Source: Dothistroma septosporum
Lineage: Eukaryota; Ascomycota; Dothideomycetes; Mycosphaerellales; Mycosphaerellaceae
Assembly: GCA_002236755.2 (NCBI GenBank)
Contig: NBZP02000054.1
Location: 1 to 64,000, forward strand
Direction: 5' to 3'
Length of the DNA stretch: 64,000 nucleotides
Below are positions 34,331-43,958 of this stretch, piece by piece; positions within the stretch are counted from its first letter, which is position 1, and each line of letters starts with the position of its first letter. A model generated the notes under the pieces. That model had not been told where the DNA came from. It saw nothing but the letters and a program-made list of their open reading frames with translations, and searched no databases. Position numbers and translations under genes: made by a program.

Positions 34331-35741
34331 ATGAAGCCTTCGGCACTCTTCGGCGCCTTGCTGGCAAGCTCCGCCAACGCCGCCATCTCCCTCGACCTCA
34401 ACTCGCCCGACTCGATCAAGGCCGCGGCGAAGACGGCAGCGGAGGGAATGGTCAAATACTACAATGGAAACAAGCCGGGCTTCATCCCCGGTCTGCTGGG
34501 GGACCCATACTACTGGTGGGAGGCAGGTGCAATGTTCGGCTCATTGGTTGACTATTGGTATTACACGGGCGACACCACATTCAACGACATCACAACACAG
34601 GCTCTGCTCTTCCAAGTCGGTCCCGACGTCAACTACATGCCGCCCAACCAGTCCAAATCGCTGGGTAACGACGACCAAGCCTTCTGGGGAATGGCAGCCA
34701 TGTCAGCCGCAGAGGTCAATTACCCTAACCCGCCCGACACGGACCCGCAATGGCTCTCGCTGGCCCAGGGAGTCTTCAACTCGCAGGCACTGCGATGGGA
34801 CAACACGTCATGCGGAGGAGGCTTGAAGTGGCAGATCTTCACGTTCAACAATGGCTACAACTACAAGAACTCCATCTCTAATGGCTGCTTCTTCAACCTG
34901 GCTGCGCGTCTGGGCATGTACACCAACAATGCGACGTACTATGACTGGGCGAATCGTATGTGGGACTGGGTTACGGACGTGGGTCTTATGAGCACCTCTT
35001 ATCAGATCTTCGATGGTTCCGACGACACTCTGAACTGTTCCGAGTTCAACCACATTCAGTGGTCCTACAACGCCGGTGTCTTCCTCTACGGTGCGGCCGT
35101 CATGTGGAATAGGGTGAGAGCAATCCCATCCAGCACGAAGTCATCACACTAACAAGTTGCAGACCGAAGGCGCCGACCAACAGAAATGGGAGACTCGTCT
35201 GAAGGGTCTCCTCGGATCCACCACCCGCATCTTCTTCCAAAACAATATCATGTACGAAGTCGCCTGCGAACCGTCTGCCAACTGTAACATCGATCAGCAG
35301 TCATTCAAGGCGTATCTATCGCGCTGGATGGCCGCCACTACTAAGCTCGTGCCATGGACCCACGATACGATCATGCCCTTGATTCAACAATCCGCACAAG
35401 CTGCCGCCAAAACATGTACTGGAACATCACCATTGACCGGCGACAGCAATTCTTGCGGAACAAAGTGGACGCAAAGCACGTGGGACAACACCTACGGTGT
35501 CGGGCAACAGATGAACGCGCTTGAAGTGTTCCAGTCAAATCTCATCGATTCCGTCGCAGGACCGGTCGGTAATAAAACAGGTGGTACATCGAAAGGAAAT
35601 CCATCTGCTGGCACGGGCGGTGACAGAAGTACTCTCGCACCACAAGCCGCCATCACCACTGGGGATCGCGCTGGTGCTGGTATCCTTACCGCGTTGGTGC
35701 TGGTTGGTCTTGTTGGAGGAGCTTGGTGGATGGTGGTATAG
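34331..35741 (+). CDS. GH76 (Dcw1/Dfg5-like) GPI-anchored alpha-1,6-mannanase family protein
   Basis: Exons 34331-35113 and 35163-35741 give 453 residues; the 49-nt intron is GTGAGA...AGTTGCAG. An N-terminal signal peptide (MKPSALFGALLASSANA) is followed by GH76 motifs: YYWWEAGAMFGSLVDYWYYTGD, GNDDQAFWGMAAMSAAE with the Asp-Asp pair that serves catalysis in this family, CGGGLKWQIFTFNNGYNYKN and FNHIQWSYNAGVFLYGAA. The C-terminus has a Ser/Thr/Gly-rich linker and a hydrophobic tail (ILTALVLVGLVGGAWWMVV) typical of a GPI-attachment signal. Family role: processing of mannose-containing GPI glycans so that cell-wall proteins are transferred to beta-glucan; it acts at the plasma membrane or wall. 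Confidence 0.93.
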
Positions 35742-36533
35742 ATGACAGAGGATGGGACAAGGAGAGAGATGTACAGTACGTGCGCCGAGGGAGCGGGCTC
35801 AGCATAGCGGAATCAGGACTTGGGAATAATAGTCTATGGGGTCTCTTGCATTTGGGCGTTGCGAAGGTGAAGCAATGAAAGAGGGCCACAGGTACAGGAA
35901 GGGAAGTAAGATTCATTTTGGGTGCTTATTGGTGTTTTTATGGTGACAGTTGATATCATTGACGAATTGAGTGAGCATTCTTTCCGTCCGTTCAGTCCCG
36001 TCCCATCCCGTATATCTCTGTCCACATTGCCCTTATTACTTCTTCGAATTAGGATATCGCAAAAAGTAGCATTGATATCCGCCTGTTGGAAGTAGTTTTA
36101 ACGGGGCAATATAGTGATATACGAAGAAATCTATAATATAGAATATAGAGCATAAGTTCTATTCTATATCCTATATCCTAAGAGTAAGGTAAAATAGCTC
36201 TAGTAGAATTGTAGAAAGACAAGGGAGCATGAAATTTTAAGATTTTGTATATTATATACATCTTCCGGGGGTATCATACTATATATCCTTACTATCTTAC
36301 GAAAATCCCCGACGTCGACGTCGTACTGTTACACGCGGACGGCGGCGGCGTATACGAACTAAAACTAATCGCATCGATCTGTGTAGTAGTATCCTAGTCA
36401 TCGATAACCTAGCTGAAAACACCATTCGTCTGCGTCGCAGGGGTAACAAGGAAGCTGTGTCCAGTCATACTCCGCCGCGGCATAACCATTCTGCGTGGCG
36501 TAGAAACTACATGTAGGAGGATGTTGTAATTGA
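35742..36533. other. Gene-free spacer with an AT-rich islet
   Basis: Between about 36060 and 36330 the DNA becomes AT-rich with many TATA and CTATAT steps. CA and TG dinucleotides persist, so the RIP signature is much weaker than at the telomere end. Around 36310-36360 composition swings to CG-rich (GACGTCGACGTCGTAC, GGACGGCGGCGGCG). It may be an old partly mutated repeat. No gene is seen. Confidence 0.5.
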
Positions 36534-38174
36534 TCATGATGACGATGATGATGAAGTTGATGGGAGGACGTAAGTCGAGAGTCGAATCGCATCAATCTGC
36601 GAAGCGTCGTCGTTGGAATCGCTGACTTGACTGAAATCCTCCGTGACCGTAGTTGTGGGCGTGCAAGTGAGTTGGACACGGTTGTAATTGGCAGCGATGC
36701 AGCCGCTGGTGGTGGCACAGTAGTCGGCACATTTTTGGAGATTCGTCACGCCGGCCAGTCCATATCCTGGCGTCATCGGGGTGAAGGCATTGCAGTCCAT
36801 GATGAATGTCTTGCCGTTCGAAGTCAGGAGACTGTTTGGTGCCGAGTTCAGGGCCTGGCAAGACGCTGGGTCGATTGGGTTGACGAGGGTGCCCGAGTCG
36901 CTGTTGGGTGGCGTGGTGTTGGTAGATTGTCTCGCGCGGAGCTTGGAGGTGGTGCTATCTGCTTCCGTGAGGACCTTGTTGAAGGCTAGGCATGTCCCAG
37001 ATGAACGAGAGCGGCTGACCATCTCGCATTGAGTGGCAGCGGCACATTGGTCGATGCAATCGGCAAAGTTCGAAGTGAAGGCGGAGGACAACAGGTCGGA
37101 CTGCTCGTAGGTGTAGATTTTGTCGGTGGCCACAGTGAATGCTAAGGTACTGCCAGGGGGGTGGTACTCGCCGGTTGAGTCGAGTGCCAGCGTGGCAAAA
37201 GAGCCCGTCGAATCCATCTTGGCGCAGTCGATGCCATCGCTGGTGCTGGTCGTTCCAGAGTTGTCGGAGAGTAAGGTACAGGTCTGAGTTGAGCGGACAT
37301 AGTTGAGTGCCAGACATCCGGTCGTGCTTGAGCACTTTGAGATGCAGCTCTTGAAGTCAGCAATGTCGGCAAGCGTATAGATTGTAGATGCCGCGCTGAG
37401 AGCCTGCTTGCAAAAGGTGTCATAGGTATCGAAGGAGGGGCTGCTGGCATCGACATAGGGGCTCTGAATGTTGGAGCAGCTTCCAGGTCCAGGAGATACA
37501 GTAGCTATCGCATCGGTAGTCAAAGTAGCTGTCTTATCGACAACGACGGTGGTCGTAGTCAAACTTGTCTTTGTGCTTATCACTTGAACAACGACAGCGT
37601 CCTTCGCGGTCATTGTCTGCTTCACCTTCGCGTTGGCGTTAATATATGCTGGTGGCTTGGCGCTGGGATTCAAGACATACCGTCTTCGGGGTCTGCATGC
37701 AAGAACATGCTGTGCTGAACGCGGCAGAGCCTTTGCAAGACAGCGCCGACGATACACTGCTCCAGTACTTCGAGAGGCTGGCGTATGGTAGTGGAGTTGC
37801 GGCGGCTGCAGCTTCTCGCTTGTCCAGGAAGGTTGTGCCCACAGTGATCGTAACTGATTGGGTCACGATCTCGGTCTGCAGAGGATATACAGTGTTGGCT
37901 ACCGTGACCACATGCAGTTGTCGTTGTGTTGGCGTGTCTAGAATCTTTTGTTAGGAGTGAGCTTTCGGCGTGTCGCATGTCTCTTACATGTCGTTGTCTG
38001 TGTGACTGCTGCGACTGGATAATGCCTCTCGCAATACGATTGAGCAGGGCCATATTTAGCCACCGGATTGAGCGTTGCGTGGCAGGACTGTGAACAAATT
38101 GGCTTGGAACCAGCAGGGGCTGGACTGGCCAGTGTAAGACATAGCAACGCGCTGAGCAGAAGGAGGCAAGACAT
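36534..38174 (-). CDS. Secreted protein with three PAN/Apple-like cysteine modules
   Basis: Exons 38174-37988, 37937-37681 and 37616-36534 give about 508 residues. Introns are GTAAGA...GATTCTAG (50 nt) and GTATGT...GTGAAGCAG (64 nt); the second 3' site could also lie 9 or 3 nt earlier in the same phase. The signal peptide is MSCLLLLSALLCLTLASPAPA. A Cys-containing N-terminal segment and a Thr/Val-rich stretch are followed by three Apple-like modules: DFKSCISKCSSTTGCLALNY with CTLL, NFADCIDQCAAATQCEMVSR with CLAF, and NLQKCADYCATTSGCIAANY with CTPT. The tail is Ser-rich. PAN/Apple modules bind carbohydrate or protein; fungal members are extracellular and of mostly unknown function. It lies within the secreted-protein block. 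Confidence 0.8.
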
Positions 38175-39303
38175 TGCTAGGCGCGTGATTGAGAGGGTAC
38201 CTTCGGTTCTGCGTGGTCATGCTGGAATCGGCCTGATTTATCAACAACTCTTGGTCGAAGTCAATGATTCAGTTCGGCAACGCCCGTCCTGGACCGCGTC
38301 GCTCTACCCGATTCATTCTATGGTCAAGGCCCCGCGACTCCTGTGGCTGTGTAGATTTCTTCGCCGTAATAAAGCTTGTCGAGATGGGTTCTGGCATGTT
38401 CAAATCAAGGCGTGGAAGCCACGAGGGCGCCTCAACACGAGGCTGTGACTACGGAGTGTTTTGCCGGTCTCGACAGCCAGTAGACTGCTCTGGATTCCAG
38501 GGAGCCGAAGTGGCCTGGTGTGAGCTTGGTAATTTCCCCAATTCCAAAGTCGCGCTAGTTGTCGTCGAGATGCGCCACTGCCGCAGTGCTGCGCAAGCCA
38601 CGAATCCCTGTGGGCCATATTGGATTCATGGAGACACCGAAAGCGGTATTGCATTCTTCGGACAGACCGAGCGGCGGAGCGGTCATCAGCGTAAGTCTGA
38701 CCTTTCCACTGTTATCATATTCGTGTAGCAGCTCCTGGCAAGCGGAGGCGGGCGCTGCTAACACATTTGTGTATAAAGAGCGGCCATTCATGACTATTCG
38801 CTTGTTCTGGCACGTGGCAGCCATGTGGGAATTGAGATGCTACGACCTGCCTGCGTCGGTCGATGACATGGAGGGAAAGTGGACACGGCGTGCTAGTAGA
38901 CATGCGAAGTTCGAACATCTATTAACAACAAAGACGCTTTAGAGGACGTAAGCTCAGCCCTCAGCCAATTGGCGCTATACCGGAATAGGCCAGAAACATC
39001 CAATGTCAGCGTTATGATACTTCATGGAACAGAGAGATGTATATCAAAGTACTTTATACACCCGATCACTACACTCACGTCTCTATCGTGTGACTAAAAA
39101 TTTATGTAAACACTTAGGTTCTGTTTGGCCCTTCAGTTCATACTCCCCGTAATCGTACACCGCCCCAGAGCACTAACAACCTCAGCGCATAACTCTTCGC
39201 CTCAAACCTCCTTCCAGGCATTTCTCCTAATCTCCTGCCGCATCAACGTATCAGATACGCTCGATTACGTCGACGGCAGCTTCACAATCTCTGCCGAGCC
39301 ATT
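38175..39303. other. Intergenic, no gene seen
   Basis: Short overlapping frames only; nothing with a recognised motif or good splice continuity. The 3' end of the GH3 gene begins at 39304. Confidence 0.55.
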
Positions 39304-42288
39304 CTACGATCCATACGGGTTGAAAGAAACCCTCTCCGGCAGAACCCTGCTCGAGAATCCCAAATGCGCAGTAAAGTCGCCTCGAGGCAGGATCCAATTC
39401 TGGCGCTCGATGTCCCAATAGCTCAGATCCTTTCTCGTAAGACTGAACTCGACCTGTGCCTTCTTGTTGTCATCATCAGTGCCGAGTTCGAGCTTTTCAA
39501 AGTTTCGGAGAACCTTCACGGGCATGTCGACCAATTGGCCGTCGGAGTCTTTGACGTTGGGAGGGTAGGATACGTAGAGCTGTACGACTGCAGCGCCGCT
39601 GACGCTGCCGGTATTGGTCAGGGATATCTGGATGGTCGCGAGAGGAGTGAAGAGATCTGGATTGCCGCCCTCACCACCACCAGCAGGTGACAGAGAATGT
39701 GGAGATTTCGGGTCGTATGGCAGAGCGGGTGCACCTTTTGGTCTTCCATCCGAAGCAGAGTCGATGTATGGGTAGATGTACTTCTTCAGCTTCTTGAAGC
39801 CGCTTGGTAAGACCGCCTCTTTCGCGGCAGGCACTTTGGGGTCAAGAAGTGGTGGATCGAGAGTTTCAGGTCTTGTAGCAGGGACATCAATGCTCGTGGT
39901 ATGTGTCTTGACGACAGGGGAAGAAAGTTGGAACTGTGAGAAGGACATTCCAAAGCCGAATTCGTATCGCGGCTTGATGCCATGCTTGTCGAAGTATCGG
40001 TAGTCGATGTAAAGACCTTCTGTGAAATTCTGCTGCGGGACGACCTGGTTGGGAAACGTCAAGATTTTGCTTGTTGGGCCGTAATCTTCCTCCTTCTTGG
40101 CAATTGTGTATGGAAGCTTTCCTGATGGGTTGACCTTGCCGAAGATGACATCTGCTAAAGCATTGCCAGATTCCTGACCAGGAAGATGTGCAATCAGGAC
40201 TGCCTTGATACTCTTGATGTCAATCCAGTGCTCAAGTATCGTGGGACCCACCGTGTGCAGCACAACGATGGTGTTCGCAGCAGATCCTGAGCTTCCGTGC
40301 GCGTTACCACAGCTCTTCGCAACCTCAGCGATCAGGGCGTCGCCTTGCTTCTGTATCTTCAAATCAGGTCGGTCTCCCTTTACCTTGCCCCAGCTGATGA
40401 AGCCTTCACCGGCATCAGAGTTGGCGAAGACGATGCAAAGATCTTGATCTTTTGCAATATCTCCAGCATCGCTGGCCGCTTGCTTTGCATACGCGGTGAT
40501 GTTCACGGATGCGTGATCGAATGTCGCATTCAGTGCATCAAACGGTGCCACCAGATACGGAAAGTTCGAGGCTCCAGAGCCCCAGCCACTGGCCAGAGTA
40601 TACTCGTTGCAGCCACGATCCTCGCATGCGTTCGGTCCTCGCGGATTCGCAAACGCGTCTTCCCCAAAGATGCCGATCTTGACCTTCCCCTCCGATGACT
40701 TGTCATGCCTCGTACTCTTGATGGTGTCACCCTTCGGAGTAAGTGGCAAGGTGTTGTCCTCGTTTTTCACCATAACAATACCTTCGACTGCGATTTTGCG
40801 CGCAAGCGCGTCATGGTCACCGCCTTGCTCGGTCTGCCGAACAGGCACGAACTTGTTCACAAGACCAGTCTCTACATTTTCAGGCGAGCCAGGGTGCAGT
40901 TTACCTTCCGCCTCATCAGTCCAGCTGCTGAACGTGGCAGAATTGCTCAGAGTATACCTAGGCCAAGCTTGAGCATCATCTTGGCCAAGCTGATACCAAG
41001 CAGCCACAATCCGCAGGGCAGCATCATCCAGTCTGTTCGTCGGGACTGACCCGTTGAGCACCGCCTTCGTCAATTGACCGCCCCACAAGGTCTCACCGTC
41101 TTGCCATCTGAGGCCATCGCCCGGCATGGACATGTCGAGACCTGCTAGGGCGGATGCAACGCCAGATCGCTGAGCTAGCCAGTCCGATTGCACAAAGCCT
41201 TGGAAGCCCATTTCATCTTTCAGGATACCGTTCATGAGCTTGGAATTCTGGCAGGCATATGAGTTGTTCACCTGATTATAGCTGCACATGACTGATCCCA
41301 CACCTGCACGAACGGACTCGGCGAATGGCCAAGCATACACCTCGTGCAGTGTCCGATCATCAATGTTCGAAGAAATGGCATTGGGTGTTCCCCACTCCCA
41401 AGACTGTCGAAAGTGCTCCTGCTCGTTGCCGACGAAGTGCTTTGCTGTTGCAATGACGCCATTAGATTGTATGCCTTTGATCGTCTGCGCTGCTCCAATG
41501 GCCTGCAGTACTGGGTCGGATCCGAAGCCTTCCCAATTGCGGCCACCAGCAGGGAGTCTGCCGAGGGCGCCCATCGATGGCCCGAGCATGACATTGATGC
41601 CTTTCAGCTTTGCCTCAAGGCCAAGGGCTTTGCCGCGCTCAAACATGAGGTCCTTGTTGAAAGTCGCACCTACGGTAATACCGGCCGGAAATGAGCTGGC
41701 ATTGTCCACGAACCGCAGGCCTAGCGGTCCATCCTGCAGGCACAGACTCGGGAAGTCGAGTCGATCGACTGGACCGGTGTTGCCAACACATGGACCCATC
41801 TGCCAGCCCGTCCCTGTCGTGATATTGACCTTCTCCACCAGGGTCATCTGCTTCACCAGCTTCGCAGCTTTTTCGTAACTGTCTCTCCACCCCTCAACCG
41901 TGCCGCCTTTTGGCGTTGGATACCATGCTTCACTCTGTCCATTCTCGGGCACTCCCCCCACTTTATAAACCCACAGACCACCTGCGCTGAGCAGCAGTAC
42001 TAGTGTCGCGAAGAACAGTATTGTCAAGAAGCAGAGGAATCTGCTTGGAACCCACCAACGTCGCTGCCGCTTGGTGTTGTTCATCCATGCCAAGCCCTTC
42101 TTCTCTCTGTCGAACAGACTTCTCACAGGTTGACTTGCGTCATCGGTGTACCGTCGCTGCTTGCTCCTCAGGGGGTCCAGTTCTTCAATCTCGGAGAGGT
42201 CATCGTCTTCGTCGTCGAAGGATTCGCGCTTGGCGAGAGTCATATCGGCATCTTCAAGTTCGTAGGCGTCCGGCGATCGGAGGGCCAT
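39304..42288 (-). CDS. GH3 beta-glucosidase, type II membrane-anchored
   Basis: An intronless frame gives 994 residues. The N-terminal 80 residues are acidic and cytosolic in character (ESFDDEDDDLSEIEELD). One membrane segment follows (FLCFLTILFFATLVLLLSAG, about 84-105) and no cleavable signal. Family GH3 regions follow: LCLQDGPLGLRF, AKHFVGNEQEHFR, VMCSYNQVNNSYACQNS and GFVQSDWLAQRSG, where the Asp of SDW (about residue 366) is the expected nucleophile. After these come the second alpha/beta sandwich and a C-terminal fibronectin type III-like domain (PVKVLRNFEKLELG). It releases glucose from beta-glucosides outside the cell while staying attached to the membrane. Fungal membrane-anchored GH3 enzymes of this layout are known; the exact substrate cannot be told from sequence. 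Confidence 0.95.
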   Translation of the reverse strand: MALRSPDAYELEDADMTLAKRESFDDEDDDLSEIEELDPLRSKQRRYTDDASQPVRSLFDREKKGLAWMNNTKRQRRWWVPSRFLCFLTILFFATLVLLLSAGGLWVYKVGGVPENGQSEAWYPTPKGGTVEGWRDSYEKAAKLVKQMTLVEKVNITTGTGWQMGPCVGNTGPVDRLDFPSLCLQDGPLGLRFVDNASSFPAGITVGATFNKDLMFERGKALGLEAKLKGINVMLGPSMGALGRLPAGGRNWEGFGSDPVLQAIGAAQTIKGIQSNGVIATAKHFVGNEQEHFRQSWEWGTPNAISSNIDDRTLHEVYAWPFAESVRAGVGSVMCSYNQVNNSYACQNSKLMNGILKDEMGFQGFVQSDWLAQRSGVASALAGLDMSMPGDGLRWQDGETLWGGQLTKAVLNGSVPTNRLDDAALRIVAAWYQLGQDDAQAWPRYTLSNSATFSSWTDEAEGKLHPGSPENVETGLVNKFVPVRQTEQGGDHDALARKIAVEGIVMVKNEDNTLPLTPKGDTIKSTRHDKSSEGKVKIGIFGEDAFANPRGPNACEDRGCNEYTLASGWGSGASNFPYLVAPFDALNATFDHASVNITAYAKQAASDAGDIAKDQDLCIVFANSDAGEGFISWGKVKGDRPDLKIQKQGDALIAEVAKSCGNAHGSSGSAANTIVVLHTVGPTILEHWIDIKSIKAVLIAHLPGQESGNALADVIFGKVNPSGKLPYTIAKKEEDYGPTSKILTFPNQVVPQQNFTEGLYIDYRYFDKHGIKPRYEFGFGMSFSQFQLSSPVVKTHTTSIDVPATRPETLDPPLLDPKVPAAKEAVLPSGFKKLKKYIYPYIDSASDGRPKGAPALPYDPKSPHSLSPAGGGEGGNPDLFTPLATIQISLTNTGSVSGAAVVQLYVSYPPNVKDSDGQLVDMPVKVLRNFEKLELGTDDDNKKAQVEFSLTRKDLSYWDIERQNWILPRGDFTAHLGFSSRVLPERVSFNPYGS

Positions 42289-42972
42289 TTTCGTGGAGGA
42301 CTTGGATGCTGACCATGAGCCTAACTCAAGTGCTGTTGACGAGCTGCGCTTGTGACCCGACGTTCGCGTCCCTGTGAGGGATGAACGCGGGTATGCTATG
42401 TGAGAAGACAGGATGAAGTTGTGTTAGTACAGGAGAGGAAGGGTATCAGTAGAAGGCAAGCAACAGACGGGTACTTGCTCTTGGATTACGCTGTTTCTTG
42501 ATCAGGCGGTGAAGTCAGGTGTTACAAGGCATACAGTAGCTACTGCCTCTTGCCGCCTGGACGAGGCTCAAGTTAGGAAGTGACGCTGATGCTTCAAGCA
42601 TTGCCCCTGATTGTTGATGATCGACAGGGACCGGGCCGTCTGCCGTGAGCCGAAGATGACCGAGCTAACTAACAACTCACAAAGTACGACTGTATAGGTA
42701 TCTCCACCTCGGCATCGTTCCCTTCCTCACAACATCCTCGCCATCCTACCATATTGATTGAACAGCGTTGGACATTCTGCCAGGCTTGGCATGTCATGGG
42801 TCAGCCATCTTTCCGCACCGTGATTAACGAACGATCACGCCGGCGTTAGAACGGAGATAGGACATTCCTATCGTAATGTTAAGATGCTGATGGTAAGGCA
42901 GACTTGATATGACCAAGTCTTCCGTCGCCATCTTCTTTCACCGACCATCCATAAACCGTATCAATTGTGAGG

Positions 42973-43475
42973 ATGGCAGCAAACCGCGACATCTCAGGCA
43001 ACATGCGCAAGACAACGGAAGGTTTCCTCTATTCCTGGAACGGTGATTGGATTCACTCCGCCGAGCCAAACCTCGCGACGCGAGCTCCAGAATGCCAGCA
43101 TATTATGATGCCGGCGTCTGTAGGAGCGTCTCCGAAGAGCAACGACGACTGGGCCGAGTATTTCAAACACGTGGCTCCGTTGATTACCGATAGCAAAGTA
43201 TACACAATACAACTTGACCTGAGTAAGCTCGAGACGTTGACATAAATCAGATGACCATCCACGATTATCTCGCAGTACCTGAAGATCGTCGAGCAGTCTG
43301 CCGCTCATCAATGGCCGCCACGACTCCAGCAGGCCCTCTCAACAACGAATACGTTTGGTTCCTGACCTTCGACGTCACCGGCGACAAGATCATTCGCATT
43401 GAAGAATTCCTCGACAGCAAAGCGACCACCGAGCTCCGCATCAAGCTCCGAGAAGGTGGATACCTAAAGCACTGA
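42973..43475 (+). CDS. SnoaL/NTF2-like fold protein
   Basis: Two exons of 225 nt each (42973-43197 and 43251-43475) are joined by a 53-nt intron (GTATAC...CATAAATCAG), giving 149 residues. The pattern is that of fungal SnoaL-like proteins: an N-terminal helix with FLYSWNGDWIH, CQHIMMPASVG, a central segment DYLAVPEDRRAVCRSSMAA, strand EYVWFLTFDVTGDKIIRIEEFLDS and a C-terminal helix ending GGYLKH. The fold covers ketosteroid isomerase-like enzymes, polyketide cyclases and noncatalytic binding proteins, so the substrate is not assigned. It is divergent from the GH3 gene, with 684 bp between starts. Confidence 0.8.
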
Positions 43476-43520
43476 ACACGGTCTTGGTATGCGACAACTC
43501 CCAACACCGCCAGCCATGCG

Positions 43521-43533
43521 CCCCCCCCCCCCC
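43521..43533. repeat. Poly-C homopolymer
   Basis: Thirteen C residues followed by a C/T-rich run lie about 45 bp after the SnoaL-like stop codon. The tract is short and probably slippage-prone; its length may be inaccurate. Confidence 0.85.
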
Positions 43534-43730
43534 TCCCCCTCTCCTTCAGACGCCAGGTCCGTTCACAAGATTCCATCCGGGGCACGCTTCTGCCGGACAG
43601 CATTTCACTCCGTCGAGGTAGATATTGCACATCTTACATACCGAGTTCATCGGCATCGAACTGTCCATGCCACCTGTCAGCCAAGCAAGTCTACACAAAA
43701 GCTGTACCCATTCGTGCTATTCCAGTTCAC

Positions 43731-43958
43731 TCACCACTGCCACGTGTCAATCAACGTCCCGCAATCGCATTTAAACGGAAGGCACTGTTTCAGGTACATC
43801 TCGCACGTACTGGGGTTGCAGGTTGTCCAGCCAGGATCATCGCTCTTAATTTTAACAGATGGAACGGTTCGAGAACGTATTTGAAGATTGTCGACACTCA
43901 AAGCTGCGAGGGCGAGAGCGGGTGTGGCGGTTCCGAGGACAGAGACCCACAGCCTCAT
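43731..43958 (-). CDS. Small secreted cysteine-rich protein (candidate effector)
   Basis: ATG at 43956-43958 opens a 75-residue frame with a signal-peptide-like start (MRLWVSVLGTATPALALAAL). A short mature region has five cysteines in 25 residues (CNPSTCEMYLKQC, then KCDC). The odd cysteine count suggests either an unpaired residue or a missing 3' exon. The frame is also open upstream of the ATG but without signal character. No family is recognised. Size, secretion signal and cysteine density match what is commonly called a candidate effector; that label is inference only. Confidence 0.5.
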   Translation of the reverse strand: MRLWVSVLGTATPALALAALSVDNLQIRSRTVPSVKIKSDDPGWTTCNPSTCEMYLKQCLPFKCDCGTLIDTWQW

